Origin: Cyclaneusma minus
Taxonomy: Eukaryota; Ascomycota; Leotiomycetes; Marthamycetales; Marthamycetaceae
Direction: 5' to 3'
Assembly: GCA_037179335.1 (NCBI GenBank)
Contig: JAKZHN010000025.1
Span: 62,001-126,000, forward strand
DNA: 64,000 bases
The notes beneath the pieces were generated by a model that had not been told where the DNA came from, ran no database searches, and saw only the letters and a program-made list of their open reading frames with translations. The position numbers and the translations under genes were made by a program. Shown in pieces: positions 36,732 through 46,780 of the stretch (position 1 is its first letter; every line of letters begins with the position of its first letter).

Positions 36732-37016
36732 GCGAGTCTTCGCGATACCACGGCATGGCGTACACATGAGCTGACTTTCGTTGCAGAAGCAGAGTTCGTC
36801 GCACTGCTGTTCTTGTTGTGCGCTGAGGAGACAAGGTGAGCCTTCGAGATTACACGGCATGGCATACACACGGGCTGACTTTCGTTGCAGAGAGCCACAA
36901 CACGGGCCGAGTTCGCAGCACTGGTATATGGCGGTCTCGTCCGGGCACAACGAGAGTGAAGGTGAGTCTTCGAGATACCACGGCATGGCATACACATGGG
37001 CTGACATCCGTTGCAG
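36732..37016 (+). repeat. Three near-identical 55-nt intron-like cassettes
   Basis: Cassettes at 36732-36786, 36836-36890 and 36962-37016 are each exactly 55 nt. They start GCGAGT, GTGAGC and GTGAGT and share CTTCGAGATACCACGGCATG (small changes), a GCTGAC branch-like site 16-17 nt before the end, and TTGCAG. They are separated by 49 and 71 nt whose middles resemble each other weakly (GCAGAGTTCGTCGCACTG, GCCGAGTTCGCAGCACTG). They look like copies of one spliceosomal intron, by tandem exon-intron duplication or by introner-like spread. Confidence 0.6.
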
Positions 37017-37354
37017 AGGGTCACAACATTGGCGGAGTGCCCTGAGCCCCCCACAAAAAGCGCCCCTTCTGTGGATTCCATGCAGAGTCTCCGGCACCGT
37101 CGCCGGTATCGCAGATGGTAGGTGGCTACCAATGCCACGCTGCCCATCAAGACGGGGGGCCAGACACTTGCACTCTTCCCCAGAGTGTTCTGGCTCCTCG
37201 TCTTGTCCCGCATGTCTCCATGTCGCCCATAACGCCGTGGGAAAGCTCCTGAACCGACGTCGAAATGTCCTCGTCGGAAGCCTGCCGAAGCTTCGAGTCG
37301 CGCCAGGACTCTTCTGTCTCGGTGTCTCGACTCAAGATTCCCGATTCGCCAGCC

Positions 37355-37356
<2 letters not shown>
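37017..37356 (+). other. Fragmented DNA before the second gap
   Basis: Short frames only. The last 30 bp (CAAGATTCCCGATTCGCCAG) resemble the DNA after the gap near 37972 (CAAAATTCCGATTCTACGCC), hinting that both contig ends may represent one place. Confidence 0.3.
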
Positions 37357-37451
<95 letters not shown>

Positions 37452-37956
37452 NNNNNNNNNNNNNNNNNNNNNNNNNNNNNNNNNNNNNNNNNNNNNNNNN
37501 NNNNNNNNNNNNNNNNNNNNNNNNNNNNNNNNNNNNNNNNNNNNNNNNNNNNNNNNNNNNNNNNNNNNNNNNNNNNNNNNNNNNNNNNNNNNNNNNNNNN
37601 NNNNNNNNNNNNNNNNNNNNNNNNNNNNNNNNNNNNNNNNNNNNNNNNNNNNNNNNNNNNNNNNNNNNNNNNNNNNNNNNNNNNNNNNNNNNNNNNNNNN
37701 NNNNNNNNNNNNNNNNNNNNNNNNNNNNNNNNNNNNNNNNNNNNNNNNNNNNNNNNNNNNNNNNNNNNNNNNNNNNNNNNNNNNNNNNNNNNNNNNNNNN
37801 NNNNNNNNNNNNNNNNNNNNNNNNNNNNNNNNNNNNNNNNNNNNNNNNNNNNNNGTGCCTTTGTTTTTTTGGGGCCCGGTTTTTTTTTTTTTGTGTTTTT
37901 GTTTAACCTTCCCTTTTCCCCCAGCGTTCACCCCCCCCCCCCCCCCCCCCCCCCCC
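37357..37956. other. Second assembly gap: poly-G, N run, poly-C
   Basis: G run 37357-37451, N run 37452-37854, a T/G/C low-complexity stretch, then C run 37931-37956. Sequence between is unknown or unreliable. Confidence 0.9.
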
Positions 37957-37963
37957 AACTTGA

Positions 37964-38374
37964 ATCCAAGCAAAATTCCGATTCTACGCCGGCACTCCCA
38001 TTACGACAAACAACGGGATCAATATCGGAGCATTCTTCCTGTCGTCTCGGGGCCCGCAGGACACGACATTCCCTCTCGAAAATCTCCAAGGAGAGGTCGA
38101 CGAAAATGAGCATCGCGACGCTCCTCGTCTGGTTGTTCCTGGCCACACGCAAGACGATGGCAGACACGAGCGGAACGCCTTCAAGGAAGCAATGGAGACG
38201 CGCAATGCGCGCGCGGACAACGTGGTACAAGCACGGATCCTCGACTGCATCGATACAAGCATGCATCACTCTTCTTTCTTGAACGCAAGGAGCCTTCCGA
38301 CACCCTCCAGTCCACCATCATTTGAAGATTCAGCAAGGAAAGCGAAGATTCGGCAAGGAAAGCTTCAGCGGTAG
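37964..38374 (+). pseudogene. GAF-domain (sensor kinase-like) fragment fused to phosphatase-upstream DNA
   Basis: The frame reads RFYAGTPITTNNGINIGAFF, the FYAGxPLxTxxGxxIGxLF core of GAF domains as seen in fungal hybrid histidine kinases. After about 75 further residues of hydrophilic sequence it passes at about 38250 into DNA that matches 42050-42260, upstream of and at the start of the phosphatase gene. No kinase or receiver domain is present. This junction of two unrelated genes shows the mosaic nature of the region. Confidence 0.5.
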
Positions 38375-38490
38375 CCCCAGCCAGTCATGATGCAAAACCT
38401 CGGCAAGCTGAGGAAGCGCAAGGACACCACGCCGCCCGATTCCGGGCAAATCCCCTTCCTCCCCCTTCACACGTCTCCGTGATAAAGTGC
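38255..38490 (+). pseudogene. Copy of the phosphatase gene start region
   Basis: TTGAACGCAAGGAGC(T/C)TTCC and the next 210 bp match 42053-42290, including the ATGCA(A/G)AACCTCGGCAAGCT start of the phosphatase gene. The copy has small deletions and a frame break after the KDTTPP codons. Confidence 0.65.
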
Positions 38491-38744
38491 TGGACCCAGT
38501 GCTGATCGTCGATCGGCATCCCCTCAGGCGCCCTGCAAGTCGAGATGTCGCATACTCAAAGTCAGAGGCCGACGTCGTGACCGCCAGGTCACTGGCTCCT
38601 CGTCTTGTGCCTGTGACTCCCAAGCCTCCAAACGGGCTGCCGCCGTTGACTTCTGTCATTGTGAACGGTGGCGGCCTGTTTGCGCTTCAATATCAACGAT
38701 TTGGTCGTGACTCAACATGCGAAGACACGGGATTCTGGTTGGAG

Positions 38745-39290
38745 CCGGCTACTCGATGGATCAACCATGGTACCTGCATGTCGCCTGCTTCTCCTTTCTC
38801 CTACCATTCAGCCCAATGACGGAGCGTGTATGGGATGCCGTCGACATTGCAGTTTTGCGAACCGTCCTTCGAGGTTATGACCTCCTGTACATAGCCCGCC
38901 CCATGGATTTGTGTCGGTCAAACTGTCCAGGACTCTGTCTTCCGGACTGTCTCTTGGAAACAGCGCTCAGGCTCAACGCCAGCTGATCCCAATGCCGCCC
39001 CCGAACATGACAAGCTTCAAGTCACAGCCAAGCGACGCACACGCTCCTCGCAGAAGGAACTTGTCGGGTGCCTTACACCACGTGGCATTCCACGCCTCAA
39101 GGTAATGTGCGAAGCCCGCCCGATGGATCTGTCCCAGGGCATCGATCGAACGGAAGATAACACACCTGGACTTGTCGGGTGCCTTACACCACGTGTGATC
39201 GCATCCTTCGAGTTCAGTCATGGTACCTGCATGTCGCCCGGAGCCGACGACTCGATGGATCAATCATGGTGCCTGCGTGCCGGCGTGCCG
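38745..39290 (+). repeat. Dispersed modules with CATGGTACCTGCATGTCGCC
   Basis: CATGGTACCTGCATGTCGCC occurs at about 38766 and 39218, with a diverged copy at 39266. CTTGTCGGGTGCCTTACACC occurs at 39060 and 39173. GCCCGCC(C/A)GATGGAT occurs at 38896 and 39117. The pieces recombine in different orders. Confidence 0.6.
38814..38902 (+). repeat. Shared gene piece, copy 2 (other copy 7817-7905)
   Basis: Reads VWDAVDIAVLRTVLRGYDLL. See the first copy at 7817-7905 for the comparison. Here it is embedded among the CATGGTACC modules. Confidence 0.6.
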
Positions 39291-39683
39291 CCCGACTATT
39301 TCTGGTTTCATCCTCCGGCGTCTTCGTCTTCTTCGATCGTCTTCTCGGTTGCCTTTTCGGATGGCCGTTCGCCTCGTTGTCGCTTTACTCGCCGTCGATT
39401 TCATTTCTTCGTGTTGTTCTTGTTGGATCCGCGGCCGGGGAGTTGGTCTTTTAGCTCCTCAATATAATATTTGATGAATCGCTTGGCTCGAGTTTCTTCT
39501 GCAATGTGTTTTGCGTCAGCTTGATGTACTCATTTGCCTCTCCCTTCACTTCCCTTCCCTTCCCCACCACTGCCTCGCTTCCAGGACTTCGCTTCCAGCT
39601 TCTTGCTGACTCTAGTGCTTGGAGATGTACTACTGACCTGCAGAATCAATCTTCGTACCCCCCATCTCGGCAGGATCTTTGCC

Positions 39684-40407
39684 ATGGCGCACTTCGTGGA
39701 GTTTCTTGTGGATGAATCGGACGCCGCGGTGGAAGGCTGGGCTGCGAAGGAGCTGTGTGATCGGTGGTTAGCAAGATGTGCCGATGCGCAGATGCCCGAG
39801 AACGGGGCTTGCGATGAGATGGAAGGCTTACGCGCATGGTCAGCCAGACCTGGAGTGAAGAGGTATGTCAGCTTGATTGCGATGGAACGGGGCTAATGTG
39901 TGGGTGATAGGAACTCGTGTGCCGATGGCAGAAGCTTACCTCCATGGATCTGAAGAAGAAATTGACGAAACCCATGGCGGATGGATGGTGTTTTGCGATG
40001 GTGGGAGGTGGAAGGGAAGAGCTTGGTTGCCAATTGGTAAGTCGAGATCCTTCCGATCTGCGGATGTGCTGGTGCTGATGCTTCTTGCGTCGACGGCCGG
40101 CTGGGGGTTGCGAGAGCTTGCAGATGCCCACGATCCGGAGATGGGAGAGGAGTCGCTGTCTTCGAGGGGTATGCCGATGGCCTCTGCTACGAATGGCGCA
40201 TACGCTGATGCCCTCCACTTCACTGCAGGCAGACGAGTGGAGATGGTGGTGCGGTTGTTGGAGGTGTGGTTGTTGAGAGGTCGTGGGGGGCAATGGCCTG
40301 CGATGATCAGCCCCAGGCACCTTCGGGCGCCCTCAGATTTCGCTCAAGCAGCCTCTCTCAGCCGCAAGACACGCCGAGCTTCACACTCGCGGATGTTCAC
40401 GATCTGA
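39684..40407 (+). CDS. Hypothetical protein gene with introns, possibly broken
   Basis: Exon 1 starts in the context GCCATGG at 39684 and reads AHFVEFLVDESDAAVEGWAA. An intron-like stretch follows at 39863-39910 (GTATGT, GGCTAATG, GATAG). The next exon has a sensible frame, HGGWMVFCDGGRWKGRAWLP, ending at a second donor GTAAGT at 40039 with an acceptor CTGCAG near 40228. The last part is Leu/Arg/Val-rich and may end at 40407. Joining exon 1 to exon 2 with the obvious sites is one base out of phase, so there is a wrong site, an indel or a sequencing error. No known domain. Confidence 0.35.
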
Positions 40408-40789
40408 TGAAGACAGCCATGATGCTGTCAGAGCCGTGATGCCGTCACAGCCTCAATGGGCGGACAGATCGCCGCACTGCCAAGGAGAAGGTTTTCTGAT
40501 CAAAAGGGGGGCTTCGAAACCGGCTGATCGAGGAGTACGTCGAATGCTCTCAACTCACTGTCCGATGTCGTTCCTTCCCTTCTCAAAGATGTCGGAGAAG
40601 GCGTGGTACGATGAACGGGTGACTGGAGGTGAGAGGTCAGAGATTTGTGGGTGCGCCACGTGCGGAACCCCACACTGAAAAGCTTGGGTGGCCCTAAAAT
40701 GCCGCCGTGCGTTCTTCCGAATTCCGAGCAGGGATCATGAGGCAAGGAAATTCAACGTCTAGTGTCACTGTTCAGAAACGTTCTTGCCA

Positions 40790-40862
40790 CAAGTCACTTG
40801 AGATATCCAGAGTCACTTGGAATATTCTTAATCACTTGGAATATCCCAAGTGCAAGATCAAC
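40790..40862. repeat. GGAATATTCC-type minisatellite, cluster 3
   Basis: AGTCACTTGAGATATCCAG, AGTCACTTGGAATATTC and ATCACTTGGAATATCCCAAG in a row: three repeats of about 21 bp. Confidence 0.6.
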
Positions 40863-41034
40863 AGACGATGCGGCTGTGACAAGGCCGGGCGTTGGAGATT
40901 TTCTTTGCATTGATCTACAGACTACAAGGGTTGAAAGGACTCAGTCGTGAGCACGTGAGCTACGTCGACTTCACGTTGGGCGTGGAGTTGTAGCTCCGGG
41001 GCATTCAGAGGAGGGACTGGTCAAGACGAAGGCA

Positions 41035-41600
41035 GGGAAAGTCAAAAGAGTGGGGGCTTGGGCTCGGGAGCTACATCGTCGTGACATCAGGAGGAAGTTG
41101 TCCAGCCGGCCTGTGAAAAGGAAGGGCTGTGCTGCACAAGACGAAGGGAAGGGAAGGAAAGAGTCGGGGCTTGAGAAGGGGGAGAAAGGCCTCGTTGGAT
41201 GGTCTGGGAGATTTGGAAGGACTGAAACCGCTAAGGAGGTCAGGCGGGCCGGTGAAGATTGGGGCCTGACGTGGAAGTTCAAATTGAGAAAGAGGTTGAG
41301 AAGAGTGAAGTGGGAGAAGGAGCGGGGGCTTGAGAAGGAGGGAAAAGCACGGGCTTGGACGCTCCTCCAGTCATCCAATCATCCAGTGTGAAGGCATTTA
41401 CGCCGCACTCTGACTGAAGAATTGTGAAGAGTGCGGCTCTGTGGAAGTTCAGATCGGAGGAGAGATTGAGAGGAGTAAAGGGAGAAAGAACTTGGAGCAG
41501 AAGAGTGGGACAGCTAGAAGGGCCGTCTGGGGGACATCTGCACAACCAACAATTGGAAAAGACGAAAGAGGAAGAAGCTTGTTTGATCAGGAGCTTAAGG
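41035..41600 (+). repeat. Purine-rich diverged direct repeats
   Basis: Three related stretches (near 41100-41190, 41265-41350, 41435-41520) share (G)GGGCTTGAGAAGG, GTGGAAGTTCA and GAG(A/G)TTGAGA(A/G)GAGT. Two overlapping frames (41424-41798 and 41441-41818) cross the last stretch without recognisable features; I do not call them genes. Confidence 0.45.
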
Positions 41601-41819
41601 AGGTTGTGGGTGTCTGGCGGAGAGAAGTTTGCCGTCTTTGTGGACATCTGGAAAGGAAACAGCTGGGAGGGAAGAGCTGGGAAGTCCGGCTTTCGGACGA
41701 GACTGTCGGCCGGAATCTGGGATTATCAGATATTCTCAGGGGATCAGGCCGTCGTATTGGTTGGAACTGGAATTGGGGCTGCTGCCTATTGGGACTGAAA
41801 CGGCTCGGGGAGCCCTAAT

Positions 41820-42146
41820 TGTCATCGTCGCTGTTCTGGCACTAGTGCGGGGCCCGGGTTGCCATCGCTTCAATCGCCAGATATCCTCCGAGTTTCTAGC
41901 AGCCTCGCACCAGATCCACGCACGCCTCATTGCACATCTTGAGACTCACCTCTTCGTCTCCTTCACTTCGTCCTCCTTGTTGCCTTCAACTCCACCTTCT
42001 TCCTTGATCGCACACTTATTCCCGGTCACTCTCCTTTCAACCCGCTCGTCTTTCTTGAACGCAAGGAGCTTTCCGGCACCCTCCAGTCCTCCAACATCTG
42101 AAGATTCGGCAAGGAAAGCTTCCGCGGCAGCCCCAATCCAGTCATA
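41820..42146 (+). other. 5' flank of the phosphatase gene
   Basis: Probably promoter and leader. TC-rich stretches around 41940-42060 are typical for fungal leaders. No TATA box stands out. The part from 42050 is duplicated at 38255. Confidence 0.35.
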
Positions 42147-43836
42147 ATGCAGAACCTCGGCAAGCTGAGGAAGCGGAAGGACACCACCCCGCCCGCCAGA
42201 CCGCAACGAACTAGGGGTAAATCCCCTTCCTCCCCCTTCACGCGTGTCCCTGGTGAAGATGCTGGACCCAGTGCTGATCCTCGATCAGCTTCCCCTCAGG
42301 CGCCGACCAAATGGACCGATATAATCAGAGGCAGACGTCGTGATCGTCATGCCAGCGTGGGGGTCAGCCCGGAGCGAGAGGAGGTAGCAAAAGAGCCGCC
42401 TTTCCTGAGTCTGGCTATTCCTGGTATGTTCATCTTTCCTTGCTGCTGTTTCCTCCTGGGCTGCCAATCGTGAGCAGAACCCTGTCACGACGGGGCGCTC
42501 AATGTGGCATTGAAACCGACTGACATCTCCAATAGAAATCGACGGGCAGTTCCGCCAGCTGCATGCCAACGAGGTCCACAGATCCTCGCACCGCTTCCCC
42601 GATGGCCCATCCTCCCGCTCGTTCACCCGCACACGCTGTCTCCGATCCGAAAAAGCAGATCGGTATAATAACATCCATGCTTGGGATTACAACCGAGTCC
42701 GGCTCCACCGATTCTCCAGTTCTGAGTCCGATTACATGAACGCCTCCTACATCAACCTTCCCCCGAGCGCCTCAAACACATCCATGATGCCCTCCGGTAC
42801 CAACACTCCTCCCTCGCCCGGAACGGCCCTCTCATCCACGTTCTCCAATCTGACGACTTCCGACCACATACCGAGGTTGAACTACATCGTCATGCAGGGA
42901 CCCAGGATGAACAGCGTCGCAGATGTGTGGCGCATGGTGTGGTTTGAAAGGACTCTTGCCGAAGACTGCTCCATTATCATGCTCACCGAGCTAGTGGAAT
43001 CCACCGTCGACAAATGCGCCCCGTACTTTCCGACACCCGCCAATCCCGTCCTTAGAATCCACCTCGGCACACCCTGCTTCAATGACGCTCCCTCCAGCGA
43101 TCTGCCCTGGGCCTCGAGCGATCCCGACCACAGCATTGCCAATGGTGGCAGCGGCACCGAGTTTTCGTGCACCGTAAAGTATCACCAAACCCTCCCCAGC
43201 CCCTCCGGCATCGAAGCGTCAAGGTTTCTCATCGAACTGTGTCCTGAGTATGCCGACCGATACGAGTTTCCCGTCGCGCAGCGCACAAAGTTCGTGACGC
43301 ATTACTTCTACAAAGATTGGCCCGACTTCGGCGTCCCTACCGGCCGCAACCTCCTCAGCTTCTTCGAGCTCATGTCGATGACCTACCAGCCGGAGAAGAC
43401 CCGTATCGTTCACTGTTCGGCTGGTGTAGGACGCTCGGGTACCTTCATCGCCATCGAGTACTTGCTAGGCCAGCTTGTCGCCGGTAAGATGGATAGCCGC
43501 AGAGCCTCGGCTAGTGGCACGAGGGGAAGCGACTGGGTGAAGGTCGGCAACAATGTCGGTGGTGAGTCTGTGAAGGTGGGAGACGCGGACAAGGATCTTA
43601 TCTTCCAGGCTGTCGATGAGTTGCGGAAGCAACGAAAGTACTCCGTTCAGAGCGTCGAGCAGTACCGGTTCTTGTACAAGGTTGTGAGTGCTTATTGGTG
43701 GTGGCTTTATCGAGGCAGGGGTGTTGAGGTTGCGAAGTCGAAGGCGATCGGTGTTGAGGATCTCTTGGCTGCTGCGGGTGAGGTCTTTGGTGAGGAGGTG
43801 GCGAAAGAGGAGGAGAGCGATGATGTCTTCGCCTGA
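42147..43836 (+). CDS. Protein-tyrosine phosphatase (classical, non-receptor type)
   Basis: Hydrolyses phosphotyrosine on signalling proteins, in yeasts often MAP kinases. Exon 1 is 42147-42423. The intron, 42424-42535, has GTATGT and a CTGAC branch site, ending CAATAG. Exon 2 runs from 42536 to the stop at 43834-43836, joining in frame to 525 residues. In order: basic Pro/Ser-rich N-terminus, KADRYNNIHAWDYNRV, SDYMNASYI substrate loop, NYIVMQGP, the WPDFGVP loop with the general acid Asp, IVHCSAGVGRSGTFIAIEYL with the catalytic Cys and Arg, and FQAVDELRKQRKYSVQSVEQ with QYRFLY. All catalytic motifs are intact. Ser/Thr-rich inserts occur after ASYINLPP and after FPTPANPV. Broken copies lie at 35.5-35.9 and 38.3-38.5 kb. 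Confidence 0.9.
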
Positions 43837-44309
43837 CGCCAAGGGCGAAAGGCCCAGGATTCATCATGGAGACATTGGGGGTGGCGCTGGCTTTACTGCT
43901 CTGCAAAAGGGTGGTTATTCGACAAGCCTATGATCCGGCGGTGATCGCAAACGCCCACTTACATTGTTTTCCATATGGGTTTTTGGGAGAAGGGGGTATT
44001 TGCTAGCTTGGGGGTCGCCGGATGGTGTATTCTTTCTTGTTCTTGCGGGTTTTCGGAGGCGGGGCGGTTGCTTTCATGGGTGGTCAACGGGAACTTGTTT
44101 TTGTGGGATTTTGCGGGAATGGAGGTGGATGTGTCGGCGGTGGCTCTTCCCTGGTTGTTTGCGCGCATATCGTCAGATGTTTTCGAGCTTGCTTTCAGTG
44201 ATGGCGAGGAAGGGAGATGGATCCTCGGGGGCCGGCGCGCCTATGTGTCTTTGTTGTTTGCGGGATATCCTCAGATGCTTGCTCGGGATACGGTTGCTAC
44301 GTCTTCATC
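43837..44309 (+). other. 3' flank of the phosphatase gene
   Basis: Contains two overlapping hydrophobic frames (43964-44320 and 43975-44328), which I read as GT-rich 3' untranslated or intergenic DNA. No domain. Confidence 0.3.
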
Positions 44310-44942
44310 AAGACAAGTAGATAGTTAGAAAGTAATGAAAAGACATTTCTTGAGCTTCCTTCTTCTGAATCATGTGAGACTCTTCTGTTTACTTGGTCTT
44401 GAGTAGCTTGACATGTTTCAGAATGATTGGGAATATCCTTAAGCACTACGAATATCCCCAGTAACTGAGAACATCCAAAGTAATTTGAGAATCTCCCTCA
44501 GGAACTAGCAATTATTCTCAAGCGCCTGGAATCTTCCCAATAATTCGGACTTCAGAGTATGATGACACATCCAGTACCTTATTAAGGTCTAGGAATATCT
44601 CCAGTTACTGAGGATATCCGTGGCGATTTGGGAATATCATTATCGTGAATGTCCAGGAATATTCCGCGTGATGAGGAATATCCTGAAGTGAAGGGTTAGG
44701 AATAACCTGAATGATTACGACTATCCTAAGGGATTGTAAATAGGTATCCTGAATCGTTGCTTGGACGATGAGCTCGTCTTCTTCTTCTCTCTTGAGCACA
44801 GATTTCTGGTCTTGGTGATCAGAGGCTGTGACGTTGCTTTTGTCGATGAGGAAAGGAAAGGAAGGGGGGGAGATACATCGGTTCAGGGCTGGCGCAGTGC
44901 ACACCAAGTTGCCTTGGTGTATGCGGATATCATCATGAGCTA

Positions 44943-45794
44943 CCTTAGCAGAGCGGGGGGGTGAGAAAAAACCGTTCATGGATGGTTTGAAACTTAAAAT
45001 ACCGTTAAAATTTTTGGAAACTATTATAACTATTATAACCGTTGCTTAATTTCAATTATTTTTAACGGTATTATGGTTTTTAACCAAAAACCCATATACG
45101 CTAGCTCAATTAAAAAGGCGGTAATAGAATTCTACAGCTAATTTCATTTAAAACTTTTAATATCACCACCCACCAATTTCAGCTCCAGCTTTACTACTAC
45201 TATCGTTCATCAGCTCCAGCTCCAGCCTCTAGCTTTACCACCACCATCATTCACTAGCCTTTACTTATCAGCTCCAGCTCCAGCGCAGCAGCTCCAGCTC
45301 CAGTCTTTAGCTTTACTACTACTACCATCTATCAGCCTTTACTCACCAGCTCCAGCTCCAGCTTCAGCTCCAGCTGCTCTATATTTAGCAAGTCCATTTC
45401 CAGCCCTGCAGATTTTTTGCGCGCGCTGCAGCGCATGCCAGTCCCTATGCACAGTTTGTTTACATTATACTAACGATGTTATGCTAGGCCCTTATCCTCG
45501 CCCTCGCCATGGCGCATACCAGGCTGCCTTTCCGGATATTAATACACATGCGCTAAAGCTGCTGGAGCTGGAGCTGGAGCTGGATAGAATAAAGTAGTGT
45601 AATAATAATAAATTTGAAAAATAAACAAATACTAGGTATTGGTGGTTTTGAATTTTGGAAACGGTAATATAGTTACAAATCTTAATAACCGTTAAAAGAT
45701 TCTGAACCATCCATGGAGGGTCTTTCACCTTGGAAAGTTTGAAACGGTTGGCAAGGTTGCCAACCCTTTTTTTTACCCCCCCGCTCCGCTAAGG
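44943..45794. mobile_element. MITE-like non-autonomous DNA transposon
   Basis: Terminal inverted repeats: left CCTTAGCAGAGCGGGGGGGT (from 44943); right, as reverse complement, CCTTAGCGGAGCGGGGGGGT (ending 45794). Both ends are flanked by TA (and AGC/GCT palindromically), consistent with a TA target duplication as in Tc1/mariner-type MITEs, though the exact end is ambiguous by a few bases. Further inside, CATGGATGGTT and ACCGTTAAAA motifs are also inverted between the ends. It is 852 bp long with no transposase. Confidence 0.65.
45181..45590. repeat. CAGCTC microsatellite with inverted partner
   Basis: AGCTCCAGCTCCAGC steps occupy much of 45181-45375. At 45560-45585 the reverse complement GGAGCTGGAGCTGGAGCTGG appears. 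Both are inside the MITE-like element and could pair as a hairpin arm. Confidence 0.65.
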
Positions 45795-46780
45795 TAGCTG
45801 TTCGAGGGGTTTGCTAGGCATCGAGATCGTTAGGTAGAGAGTAGTAATGATGAAAAGACGTTTCTTAAATTGCATTTCCTGCTGCCGATTACTGTCTCAG
45901 TGACTCAGCAACCTTGTCCTTTGAAGCTAGGACAGTTGGGTGAAAAACAAAATGTCTGAATCATCTGCTCCAGGATGGATGACTTGGGATTTTCTTGGTG
46001 ATTGAGAAATTTCCTGGGGATTGTGGATATCTTTATGGATTGGGAGGGTTTTTAGGAATTAGGGACTGGGAATATTGTCGGTAATTGGGAATAGACTGAT
46101 ATGTAGGGATTGGGACAGGCCTGGATGATTGGGAATATCCACGGAAATTAGGGACATCTTCAGGGACTAGGAATGTCCTCAAGGACTAGGAATATTCCAA
46201 AAAATTAAGAAATCCCAGCCTCAGCGCTTTGATGATAAGCTCGGCTTCTCTCTTGTCCCCAGATCTCCAGCTTCGGTAGTTTGAGGGGAAAGCGAAACCG
46301 TGTGTGGGAACTATGCGCGTCTTCCACGTTCAGCTTCGTATTTCTCTCACCTGAACCACGGTTCTCGACTCGGGTCACCGCACAGCCCTGTTTTTGCAAT
46401 TACCTTGTCTCGAGGTGACGATGATTGTGCGCTCACCATGAACCTTTTGAAGAATTAGGAATATTCTCAGTTATTGAGAATAACGCTAGGAACCGGCAAT
46501 GTCTGGAATGATTGGGAATGTTCTCAGTAATTGGGAATATTCCGAGGAATTAGGAATAGTCTGGATGATTGGGAATATTTCCAAATATTGAGAATCTCGA
46601 CATCAGCGATTTAAGCCTTGACGATCAGCTCGGCTTCTCTCTTGTCGCCGGATATTCATCATCTCCAGCTTTGGTCGTTTGAGTGGAAACCGTGTGTGGG
46701 AACTTGACCACTGACGTATGTTCGCATGTCTCCATCTCAACCATGGTTCCCAACTCGGGTCACCGCACAGCCATGTCTAA

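Larger units (their letters stand above)
44310..46780. repeat. Diverged long repeat, three copies, rich in GGAATATTCC
   Basis: Copy 1 (about 44310-44840) and copy 2 (about 45827-46400) both start with GTTAG(A/G) then AATGA(T/A)AAGAC(A/G)TTTCTT, pass through a GGAATATTCC minisatellite and end with a GATGA(G/T)..GCTCG(G/T)CTTCT block. Copy 3 (about 46440-46780) repeats the minisatellite and the GATCAGCTCGGCTTCTCTCT block, plus GGAAACCGTGTGTGGGAACT and GGGTCACCGCACAGCC, which copy 2 also has. The MITE-like element sits between copies 1 and 2. Confidence 0.55.

Noticed and set aside
36781..38109. A 442-codon plus-strand frame
   Set aside because: It runs through the poly-G run and 403 N positions, so it is not a real reading frame.
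43964..44328. Two hydrophobic frames downstream of the phosphatase
   Set aside because: They overlap in different phases, have no domain, and lie where a 3' untranslated region is expected.
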